The position numbers were made by a program, and so were the translations under genes. Below are positions 1-5,916 of a stretch of 6,660 nucleotides of DNA, piece after piece (position 1 is the first letter of the stretch; each line of letters opens with the position of its first letter). Origin of the DNA: an uncultured Actinomyces sp. (GTDB taxonomy: Bacteria; Actinomycetota; Actinomycetes; Actinomycetales; Actinomycetaceae); NCBI GenBank assembly GCA_916719935.1, contig CAKAPY010000074.1:1-6660 (forward strand). Direction: 5' to 3'. The notes beneath the pieces are model-generated. The model was given only the letters and a program-made list of their open reading frames with translations. It was not told where the DNA came from and did not search any database.

Positions 1-792
1 GGCAACGCTGCGACCATGATGTGCAGCTGCATTGATAACCTGCTGGACACGGTGAACATGCGAAGCAAAAGAAGCGACAATAATCTGACCTGTAGCCTCA
101 GAAAAAACTTGATCCAAGACCGGGCCGATCTCGCGTTCTGGGGTAACGAAGCCGGGCACTTCGGCATTCGTTGAGTCCACCATGAACAAGTCCACGCCTT
201 CTTCACCAAAACGCGCGAAGGAACGAAGGTCTGTCAAGCGGTGGTCAAGAGGCAGCTGGTCCATCTTGAAATCGCCAGTGATCAGGACTTTACCCGCGGG
301 GGTGCGAACGAAAACAGCAAGTGCGTCTGGAATCGAGTGGGTAACCGCAACGAACTCACAATCGAAGGGACCAATTGCTTGGCGGTCTCCTTCTTCGACA
401 ACATGAAGGTTTTCGGCAGAAAGTCGGTGTTCACGAAGCTTGGGCTCAACAAAAGCTAAAGTCAGGTCGGAACCATAGATCGGAATATCTTCGCGGAGTT
501 TGAGCAGATACGGGACCGCGCCGATGTGGTCTTCATGCCCATGAGTCAAAACCATGCCGACAATGTCGTCAAGACGGTCTTCAATCCACGAAAAATCGGG
601 CAGAATCAGGTCGACTCCAGGCTGAGATTCTTCAGGGAAAAGAACGCCGCAGTCGACAACCAGGAGTTTGCCATCAAATTCCAAAACATTCATATTGCGG
701 CCGACCTCGCCCAGGCCACCCAGCGGGACAATCCTGAGATTCCCCTTCTTCAGAGGCGCAGGTTCAGGCAGGTTGTCGTAAAGAGGCATCAT
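1..792 (-). CDS. rnj: Ribonuclease J, N-terminal part (gene runs off the left edge)
   Basis: This is the first 264 residues of a metallo-beta-lactamase/beta-CASP ribonuclease; actinobacterial RNase J is usually about 555-560 residues, so roughly half is visible. RNase J is a cytoplasmic 5'-3' exonuclease and endonuclease acting in mRNA decay and rRNA maturation. The start of the fold reads IVPLGGLGEVGRNM (residues 21-34). The zinc motif HGHEDH is at 84-89, and further metal ligands are H152 (THSIPDA) and D174 (TGDFK). VDSTNAEVPGF at about 205-215 marks entry into the beta-CASP domain. The reading frame is open to base 1. Translation can begin at either of two adjacent ATG codons (792 or 789); a stop lies seven codons upstream, so no longer form is possible. 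No strong Shine-Dalgarno is visible. It lies 47 bases after the acetyltransferase gene and is probably the last gene seen of the same operon. Confidence 0.95.
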   Translation of the reverse strand, partial: MMPLYDNLPEPAPLKKGNLRIVPLGGLGEVGRNMNVLEFDGKLLVVDCGVLFPEESQPGVDLILPDFSWIEDRLDDIVGMVLTHGHEDHIGAVPYLLKLREDIPIYGSDLTLAFVEPKLREHRLSAENLHVVEEGDRQAIGPFDCEFVAVTHSIPDALAVFVRTPAGKVLITGDFKMDQLPLDHRLTDLRSFARFGEEGVDLFMVDSTNAEVPGFVTPEREIGPVLDQVFSEATGQIIVASFASHVHRVQQVINAAAHHGRSVA

Positions 793-839
793 GCAATAAG
801 TGTGCCACGTCTAGCCTTGAGAGGCCTGATGTGACCGCT

Positions 840-1391
840 TTAAGAACGCAATGCCCACCACAGGTGTTCATCCCGAGCCGCAGGAATTTCCGAGTCGAAA
901 ACAAAGTGACGACGCATCCCCGCGGGAGAAAACCCGCATCCTTGGATGAAGCGAATAGTTAGCGTATCTTCTGGCGCAACCCACAACCGCATTGACTCCG
1001 GGTGGAGGGTATCCACAAGAGCTGCTAGCAGACGCGATGCATGTCCGATACGCCTAAAACTACGGTGCACGTAGAGACTGCTGATTTCTTGCCCCTCTGG
1101 AATGACGCGTCCTGACGGCTGCTCAAGTTCCAGAGCGGGGACATGCGAATATGCGATGAAACCAACGGGAGTCTGTTCTTCAAGAGCAACCAAGGTCTGC
1201 CCCTGCGTTGGCCTGTTTCCAGCAAGAGTTTCTTCCCACATCTGACGTGTCTGCGTCAGAACCTGTGCGCGAAGCGGATGCGCTGCAGGTAGCGCACAGG
1301 CATTGAAGACTTCAGTGAAAAATTCTTGAGCCATTGCAGCAATGGCAGCAGCATCACTGGAAGTTGCTGGGCGAACGCTTCGTTTTGTCAC
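840..1391 (-). CDS. GNAT-family N-acetyltransferase
   Basis: A 183-residue single-domain protein of the GNAT fold, expected to transfer an acetyl group from acetyl-CoA to an amine on an unknown substrate. The acetyl-CoA binding motif A is seen at about 103-125, with the core R113-x-x-G116-x-A118 (FRRIGHA) after the strand ISSLYVH. Motif B (FIQGCGFSPAG, about 148-158) follows the usual pattern in which a residue-rich helix precedes a GF turn. The start is GTG at 1391, chosen because a GGAGG sits seven bases upstream (1399-1403) and because the start overlaps the protease stop by four bases (GTGA), which suggests translational coupling. The sequence gives no clue to the substrate; ribosomal-protein, antibiotic or small-metabolite acetylation are all possible. 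Its place between an M16 protease and RNase J is a housekeeping setting, not a resistance cassette. Confidence 0.88.
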   Translation of the reverse strand: MTKRSVRPATSSDAAAIAAMAQEFFTEVFNACALPAAHPLRAQVLTQTRQMWEETLAGNRPTQGQTLVALEEQTPVGFIAYSHVPALELEQPSGRVIPEGQEISSLYVHRSFRRIGHASRLLAALVDTLHPESMRLWVAPEDTLTIRFIQGCGFSPAGMRRHFVFDSEIPAARDEHLWWALRS

Positions 1392-2719
1392 GCACGGTCC
1401 TCCGGCACCACTTCAGCAGTAAAGACGCATCGTCCTGCAAGCTCCTGCGCAAGGGCACGAACGTCTTCAGCTTGGACCGCTTCGATTCGAGCAAGCGCAG
1501 CATCAACACTGAAGTAACGACCACTCAGCTCAGCGCGGCCCAAGCGGGACATGCGAGAAAGCGTATCTTCCAACCCCAGTGCCATACCTCCGCGCAGCTG
1601 CCCGCGAACGCGAGCAAGCTCGTCTTCGCGCGGGCCAGTTGCGGCCAGCTTTTCAAGCTCCGCCTGCATGAGCTTTTCAACTTCGGAAGCTCGTTCTGGT
1701 GCTGTCCCGGCATACATTCCCCAGGCTCCGGTATCTGAATAAGGGGAATCAAAGGCATATGTCGTGTAGGCCAAGCCACGCTTCTCGCGGATCTCTTGGA
1801 AGAGTCGCGAAGACATCGAGCCGCCCAGAATAGAAAGCAAAACCGACATCACGGGACGTCGATCGTCACCGGCACGCATCGACGGGCCACCAACAATGAC
1901 ATGTGATTGTTCAATATGACGGTGGCGCGTTGAACGTACTGGTTCACAAGCTGACGACCACGATCCCTGCGTCGAACGCCTCGGACGCGGAACTCGCTGT
2001 TCCTCTAATTCTTTTGCCCATGTACGATGCAAGGAGGACTGCACTTGCTCGACAAGTTCATCGTGGTTCACGTCCCCTGCTGCGGCAACAATCAGCGAGG
2101 AAGGCGCATAAACCCGGCGATAGTAGTCCCACACATGGTCCCGTTCAACGGCGCGAATCGTTTGGACGCTTCCACCAACCGGACGTCCCAAAGAGTTATC
2201 GCCAAACACTGCCAATTGGAAAGCCTCGTGGACAACCTCGAGAGGATTGTCTTCTGACATCGCGAGCTCATCGAGGATGACCCCACGTTCGATCTCAAAC
2301 TCTTCTGGATCGATAAGGGAGGCAGAAATCATGTCTCCCAATACTTCAACGGCCATTGGTGCGTCTTCGCTCAGCACGCGCGCCCAATAGTTTGTGTGTT
2401 CTTTTCCGGTTTCGGCATTGGACTCACCGCCAACCGCATCAAATGCTTCGGCGATATCAAAGGCGCTTCTCTGCGCGGTTCCTTTGAAGAGGAGGTGTTC
2501 AAGGAAGTGGGTCGATCCGGCACTCACCTCATCCTCGTCCCGCGAACCAGCCCCAACCCACCAGCTCAGTGCCAGTGAACGTGTTGCCGGCACCTTTTGA
2601 GTAATGATCCGAAGGCCATTAGACAGAACGCTTCGTTGAACAAGCGCCCCCGAGTCCTCCCATTCTTCAACGCCATGCGTTGTTTCCAGTGAAAGCTGGC
2701 GGAAACCCTCAGTTGTCAT
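1388..2719 (-). CDS. pepR: M16-family zinc metalloprotease (PepR-like)
   Basis: A 443-residue peptidase of the pitrilysin/mitochondrial processing peptidase family, close to the usual length of the actinobacterial PepR group. The inverted zinc motif is complete: H71-x-x-E74-H75 (HFLEH), with the third ligand E151 in ERGVILDE, 76 residues after H75 as in the family, and E144 seven residues before it. The block GGESNAETGKEHTNYWA (97-113) is typical of the active N-terminal domain. The C-terminal domain carries the R-x-x-x-GLAYTTYAF motif (about 311-323). The enzyme should therefore be catalytically active in the cytoplasm; family members cut peptides or small unfolded proteins, but the substrate here is unknown. 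The ATG at 2719 overlaps the TAA of the upstream membrane-protein gene (TAATG), and the stop overlaps the GNAT start, so it is the middle of a tightly coupled three-gene run. No good Shine-Dalgarno precedes it, which fits coupling. The symbol rests on family and synteny with rnj. Confidence 0.93.
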   Translation of the reverse strand: MTTEGFRQLSLETTHGVEEWEDSGALVQRSVLSNGLRIITQKVPATRSLALSWWVGAGSRDEDEVSAGSTHFLEHLLFKGTAQRSAFDIAEAFDAVGGESNAETGKEHTNYWARVLSEDAPMAVEVLGDMISASLIDPEEFEIERGVILDELAMSEDNPLEVVHEAFQLAVFGDNSLGRPVGGSVQTIRAVERDHVWDYYRRVYAPSSLIVAAAGDVNHDELVEQVQSSLHRTWAKELEEQRVPRPRRSTQGSWSSACEPVRSTRHRHIEQSHVIVGGPSMRAGDDRRPVMSVLLSILGGSMSSRLFQEIREKRGLAYTTYAFDSPYSDTGAWGMYAGTAPERASEVEKLMQAELEKLAATGPREDELARVRGQLRGGMALGLEDTLSRMSRLGRAELSGRYFSVDAALARIEAVQAEDVRALAQELAGRCVFTAEVVPEDRA

Positions 2720-3363
2720 TAATGTGTCTCTTTTTCCGTTGCCGAGGACGTGCTTGCCTGTTGTCCTTCTGTGCCCTCAGCGGCGGAGGCAGTCTTGCCT
2801 GCAGCGGGGGAAGCCATTCCACCGGAAGCTGGAGTCTTTGCTGAGGCGGAAGTTGTGGCCTCGTGAGAAGAAGTGGAGCTTGCCGAAGAGGACTTCTTCT
2901 GAGTCGAAGAGGGAGCAGTTGGGTGCGTCGCCTGATGCAGAGCGCGTGCTTCCTCAGCCGTTCGAGGAATTCCACCGGTCAAGCCAACGATGAGGAGAAT
3001 AAGGCTGACGATCGCTTGAACTGCGAAGAAACAAGCCATCCAGCGCAGGCCAACTTCCATTCCTTGGAAGGAGGAGACCATAGCCGTCAGGTAGCTGAAC
3101 ACTCCGGCCACAGCACTGACGAAAAGACTCCACGAATAGAAAACGCGAGCCGAAGTGCGGGTCACCAGTCGCGCGATCGCAGCAATCATACAGGTCGCAA
3201 GTGCTGGAGCAGCAACGATGATCAAGGCGCTGAGAGAGACCGAGGCAATTCGACCTGGTTCCGAACGATCAAGACTTGAGAATGTGCTGACGATCAGCCA
3301 CGCCAGAATATCCAGAACCAAAAGTACTGCGCAGACAATTGCGTCTGTCAAACGTCGAAGCAT
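2719..3363 (-). CDS. Four-helix membrane protein with Ser/Ala/Thr-rich tail, function unknown
   Basis: A 214-residue integral membrane protein that I do not recognise. Four hydrophobic segments are visible at about 7-28, 42-64, 74-96 and 105-128, with short, partly basic loops such as RLVTRTSAR. After PRTAEEARALHQ (about 133-144) the last 70 residues are low-complexity, dominated by Ser, Ala, Thr, Gly and Lys/Glu, and probably disordered. An even number of helices with the arginine-rich MLRR start suggests that both ends are cytoplasmic. I placed the start at ATG 3363 and not at the upstream ATG 3441: a perfect AGGAGG lies four bases before 3363, and the longer version would add 26 residues without membrane or family character. 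It heads the minus-strand operon, and its TAA overlaps the protease ATG. A role with the protease is only a guess from this coupling. Confidence 0.85.
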   Translation of the reverse strand: MLRRLTDAIVCAVLLVLDILAWLIVSTFSSLDRSEPGRIASVSLSALIIVAAPALATCMIAAIARLVTRTSARVFYSWSLFVSAVAGVFSYLTAMVSSFQGMEVGLRWMACFFAVQAIVSLILLIVGLTGGIPRTAEEARALHQATHPTAPSSTQKKSSSASSTSSHEATTSASAKTPASGGMASPAAGKTASAAEGTEGQQASTSSATEKETH

Positions 3364-3367
3364 TCTT

Positions 3368-3373
3368 CCTCCT
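3368..3373 (-). promoter_or_regulatory. Ribosome binding site setting the start of the membrane protein
   Basis: A perfect AGGAGG (minus strand) lies four bases before ATG 3363. It decides in favour of this start over the in-frame ATG at 3441, which has no comparable site. Confidence 0.85.
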
Positions 3374-3384
3374 CGCTCCAAGTA

Positions 3385-3404
3385 TTCACAGCTTAATATG
3401 TGAA
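3385..3404. repeat. Inverted repeat TTCACA-N8-TGTGAA, possible operator
   Basis: TTCACA (3385-3390) and TGTGAA (3399-3404) are perfect 6-base inverted arms around an A+T-rich 8-base spacer. The arrangement is 20 bases overall and lies about 22-41 bases before the membrane-protein start codon, where a regulator dimer could block transcription. LacI-family operators usually have a central CG, which is absent here, so this may belong to another regulator or be chance. Confidence 0.3.
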
Positions 3405-3520
3405 CTTTGCACCCGCAGTGTGATTGATCCACAGGATGCACGAGACCCGGCGTGTTTCCACAGATTCTGCTCCTTTGACTGGAAAGAAGGGCGGTCGCGG
3501 CACAGTAAAGGCCACAGGAG

Positions 3521-3526
3521 AGGAGG
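3521..3526 (+). promoter_or_regulatory. Ribosome binding site of the LacI-type regulator
   Basis: AGGAGG lies five bases before ATG 3532, within the purine-rich stretch AGGAGAGGAGG. It fixes the start at 3532, matching where the LacI family begins (a few residues before the helix-turn-helix), and rules out the in-frame ATG at 3424. Confidence 0.85.
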
Positions 3527-3531
3527 CTTTT

Positions 3532-4254
3532 ATGGCCACGACACCGACGATTTCCGACGTTGCGCGTTTAGCTGGAGTATCTGTCGGAACCGTTTCGCAC
3601 GTCCTCAGAGGAAAGGTCAAAGTCAGCGAGCACTTAACCCAGCGAGTTCACCAGGCGGCTAGGGCATTGGGATATGCCGTCGACCCTTCTGCTCAAGCAC
3701 TTCGCTTGGGCTATCAAAACATCGTTGGTGTCGGCCTCTTAGGCGCGCGCAAAGAAGTGGAACACGCTGCCTGTTCTTTCCTTCTCCCTTTTGCCCAGGA
3801 ACTCGGGCAAAACGGCATGGAAGCATTGCTCCTCTCCCCCGCTCATGATTCCGTCAAAGACCTGTGCGTAGAAGATTTCACAGAGCTTGTCATGCGCGCG
3901 AAACGATCACACCTACATTCTCTCCTCATATGTCGAAGTGCTCATTCTTCCTCCTGTACATACATCGACACCGAAGCACATGCGGCGCGGACGGATACAG
4001 ATACCGATAGGCATCGATTGTTTCCGATAGGTCAAAGCATCCCAGTACCTCGGGCTCTTCCTATATTCGAGGTTCATCTGAATCCTCTTGGTACCCGAAG
4101 ACTCGATGGAGAGCGAAGGACGGTATCAATTGAATGGCGTCCGCTACGCGCAGGCAGCGCTTCCACAGAGGAGCATTCCCGCACCCGTGGAGATATCGCC
4201 GATTGCATTGCGGCAATCATGAATTCAAGAGACGAAACACAAGTGGTGGGCTGA
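3532..4254 (+). pseudogene. LacI-family transcriptional regulator, frameshifted and truncated
   Basis: The first 120 or so codons are a good LacI-family repressor: helix-turn-helix TISDVARLAGVSVGTVSHVL (residues 6-25), hinge region near GYAVDPSAQALRLGYQ (47-62), and the first strand and helix of the sugar-binding-like domain (NIVGVGLL onward). The frame stays open to 4254 (240 residues against the family's usual 330-350), but after residue ~123 the translation becomes Arg/Ser/His/Thr-rich and unlike the family. Shifted by one base from 3902, another frame gives VEVLILPPVH and RIQIPIGID, which fit the expected next strands, then hits TAG at 4028. The same frame later gives RYQLNGVRYAQAALPQ (about 4115-4162), like the family's R-x-x-G-[FV]-R-x-A segment. 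The C-terminal 100 or so residues are absent, and the stop lies inside the terminator of the convergent fix operon. I read this as a decayed gene; a short protein with a working DNA-binding domain remains possible. Confidence 0.65.
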
Positions 4255-4280
4255 AAGCAAACTATTTCAACCCACCACTT
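4241..4280. terminator. Strong hairpin between convergent genes, likely fix operon terminator
   Basis: AAGTGGTGGG (4241-4250) pairs perfectly with CCCACCACTT (4271-4280). After one mismatch (C4251/A4270) the stem continues with TGAAA/TTTCA (4252-4256/4265-4269), leaving an 8-base loop. It begins 13 bases after the fixX stop. On the minus strand the stem is followed by GTGTTTCGTC, moderately T-rich; on the plus strand it is followed by purines, so it should work better for the fix transcript. The stop codon of the LacI remnant is within the left arm. Confidence 0.8.
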
Positions 4281-4293
4281 CAAGAAGAAGCTC

Positions 4294-4590
4294 TTAGCCT
4301 TCCCGGAACATGATTCCGAAACCGCTCCTGGGATAGTGCCACTTCAGAACACCTTCAGGGGCAACGGCCAGGCAGGTACCGCACTCTAGACATGCGGCAT
4401 ATTCCACCCCGACGCTCCCATCCTCTTCTACCGAGTACACATGTGCTGGGCAGATTCGTTCCAAGAGCTTGCCAGCACCGGTAGCACGAGCGCGCTCCTG
4501 GTCGACCTCGATATGAGATTCTTCCTCGTCAAGGTTGTAAGTGTTACGCGAAAGACGCGCGGGAACACTCTCGATTTTCAATGTGCTCAT
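4294..4590 (-). CDS. fixX: FixX ferredoxin-like protein
   Basis: A 98-residue iron-sulfur protein, about the length of E. coli FixX (95). It is the small ferredoxin-like partner of the FixABC flavoproteins, taking electrons from FixC toward a ferredoxin or quinone. Family signatures are NTYNLDEEESHI near the N-terminus (16-27), ICPAHVY (46-52), the cluster motif C67-L-E-C70-G-T-C73, and the C-terminal WHYPRSGFGIMFREG (84-98). Only four cysteines are present (47, 67, 70, 73), enough for one [4Fe-4S] cluster; positions that carry cysteine in the rhizobial protein, as I recall it, are V51 and A77 here. The start at 4590 is set by AGGAGG four bases upstream and by family alignment; a longer in-frame reading from 4677 would run into fixC. 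It follows the fixC stop by 13 bases and is the last gene of the operon. Confidence 0.93.
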   Translation of the reverse strand: MSTLKIESVPARLSRNTYNLDEEESHIEVDQERARATGAGKLLERICPAHVYSVEEDGSVGVEYAACLECGTCLAVAPEGVLKWHYPRSGFGIMFREG

Positions 4591-4594
4591 TGTT

Positions 4595-4600
4595 CCTCCT
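4595..4600 (-). promoter_or_regulatory. Ribosome binding site of fixX
   Basis: A perfect AGGAGG (minus strand) sits four bases before ATG 4590, between the fixC stop and fixX. It decides the fixX start over the upstream in-frame ATG at 4677, which lies inside fixC. Confidence 0.85.
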
Positions 4601-4603
4601 GCC

Positions 4604-5908
4604 TCACAATGCCTTGATACCGGCCAAGCCGTCACTGATGAGATCACGCAAACGCAGGCCAGAAGCCTTGAACGCATCCATCGCGACCTTCATGATGTGG
4701 CGACGCGGGCGAAGATCATGGTTGAAGACTCCGTAGAACACCTCTGCAGCAAGGCGTCCATAGTCCTTGTACATACGAGGACGCTCAAGGAAAGCAGGAG
4801 CCTTAGCGTAGGTCTGCATGTCCTGCCCGACGAAGGAAGATTTCAACTCACTGAGGTAACGATCCATCGCTGCCTGAGAGAAATCACCGGATTCAAGAGC
4901 AGCATGAACCGCCGTTGAAGCCGCGAGCGCAGAACCCGCAGCAAGATCCATCCCTCGAATGGTCAAACCAGTGTTAAGAGTGAATCCAGCTGCATCACCA
5001 ATAATCACCAAACCAGGACGGGTGAGATCGTGGGTCACCATCTGAGGCCCATCTTCGATGGTCAGGTGGCACCCATACTCAAGCAATTCGCCGTCTTCAA
5101 GAAGAGGAGCAATTGCCGGATGAGTGAGCAGGTGATCATGGACATCCGAAGAGGACAAGCCCGATGCTTCCAAATCATCCAGACGCATGACAACACCAAT
5201 AGAGACGGAATCTTTATTGGTGTACATGAAAGCTCCACCCGCAACGCCCTGCGTCGCATCCCCAACCATGGCGTAGGCTGCACCGCAGTTATCGCGCACA
5301 TTGAAGCGATCTTCAAGGAGCTTCTCGGGAAGAGCGATCACCGACTTCACACCCACTGCAAGGTGTTTCTTCGGCTCTTTAGCGCGGATTCCCGCCTGCT
5401 GGGCAATGAAAGAGTTCACCCCATCTGCGGCAACCACGACGTGGGAGCGCAGCTCATCTTCCCCGGCACGAACACCAACAACCTGTCCGTTTTCGATGAT
5501 GAGCGAGTCAACCTTCACACCCGGCATCACGGTGACACCGGCTTCCTCACACTTCTCGCTCAGCCACAAATCAAGCTTTGCACGCAACACTGTGACTGCA
5601 TTGGCGGGCTCAGCAAGACGCTGATCCCAGTAGTCAATGTTGACCGCAGAGTTTTCATTGAGCAGGCTGACGATATTACGCGTGATTCGGCGTTCTACAG
5701 GAGCTTCATGAATGAAGTCCGGGAAGACCTGTTCCATTACTCGGCAGTAGAAAACACCACCCGAGAGATTCTTGGAACCGGGTTCCATCGCACGATCAAT
5801 GAGAAGGACCTCGTGTCCTTGTCCCGCAAGAGTGTAGGCGGCAACACAACCGGCTATACCTCCACCGATGACGATGACCTCGAAATCAACCTCTACTTCT
5901 TCAGACAT
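4604..5908 (-). CDS. fixC: FixC FAD-dependent oxidoreductase (ETF-quinone oxidoreductase-like)
   Basis: A complete 434-residue flavoprotein (E. coli FixC is 428) of the ETF:quinone oxidoreductase/geranylgeranyl reductase superfamily. It accepts electrons from the FixAB flavoprotein and passes them to FixX and/or membrane quinone. The N-terminal dinucleotide-binding fold begins VIVIGGGIAGCVAAYTLAG (11-29), with G15-x-G17-x-x-G20, and the second strand ends LLIDRA (35-40). The second FAD motif VIIGDAAG (301-308) is followed by the typical NTGLTIRGMDLAAGSA. No membrane helix or signal peptide is visible, so it is probably cytoplasmic or peripheral at the membrane. ATG 5908 is preceded by GAGGAA (5913-5918), which overlaps the fixB stop, so fixB and fixC are probably coupled. 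Nothing appears missing or broken. Confidence 0.95.
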   Translation of the reverse strand: MSEEVEVDFEVIVIGGGIAGCVAAYTLAGQGHEVLLIDRAMEPGSKNLSGGVFYCRVMEQVFPDFIHEAPVERRITRNIVSLLNENSAVNIDYWDQRLAEPANAVTVLRAKLDLWLSEKCEEAGVTVMPGVKVDSLIIENGQVVGVRAGEDELRSHVVVAADGVNSFIAQQAGIRAKEPKKHLAVGVKSVIALPEKLLEDRFNVRDNCGAAYAMVGDATQGVAGGAFMYTNKDSVSIGVVMRLDDLEASGLSSSDVHDHLLTHPAIAPLLEDGELLEYGCHLTIEDGPQMVTHDLTRPGLVIIGDAAGFTLNTGLTIRGMDLAAGSALAASTAVHAALESGDFSQAAMDRYLSELKSSFVGQDMQTYAKAPAFLERPRMYKDYGRLAAEVFYGVFNHDLRPRRHIMKVAMDAFKASGLRLRDLISDGLAGIKAL

Positions 5909-5916
5909 ACTCTTCC

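Larger units (their letters stand above)
3364..3531. promoter_or_regulatory. Divergent intergenic region with promoters expected both ways
   Basis: These 168 bases separate the start of the minus-strand membrane-protein/protease operon from the start of the plus-strand LacI-type regulator, so promoters for both should lie here. The stretch 3383-3407 is clearly more A+T-rich than its surroundings. I could not identify convincing -35/-10 pairs on either strand. An inverted repeat inside it is listed separately. Confidence 0.5.

Noticed and set aside
526..834. Plus-strand open frame of 102 codons
   Set aside because: It is opposite the RNase J metallo-beta-lactamase domain, including its zinc motif, and is a shadow.
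793..839. Short GCCT/AGGC hairpin as a terminator between the GNAT gene and rnj
   Set aside because: The stem is only four base pairs with no T-run, too weak to call.
1334..1738. Plus-strand open frame of 134 codons
   Set aside because: It is opposite the M16 protease and GNAT genes, whose protein motifs are clear, and has no supporting signal.
2720..2950. Repetitive-looking DNA at the 3' end of the membrane protein gene
   Set aside because: It is explained by Ser/Ala/Thr-rich coding sequence; I saw no fixed repeat unit, so it is not a CRISPR or tandem array.
3424..3531. Extra 36 codons at the start of the LacI-type regulator
   Set aside because: The AGGAGG at 3521-3526 and the family alignment both put the start at 3532; the added residues are basic and polar without family character.
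4591..4677. Longer fixX beginning at 4677
   Set aside because: It would lie inside the fixC coding region; the site at 4595-4600 and FixX family length support 4590.
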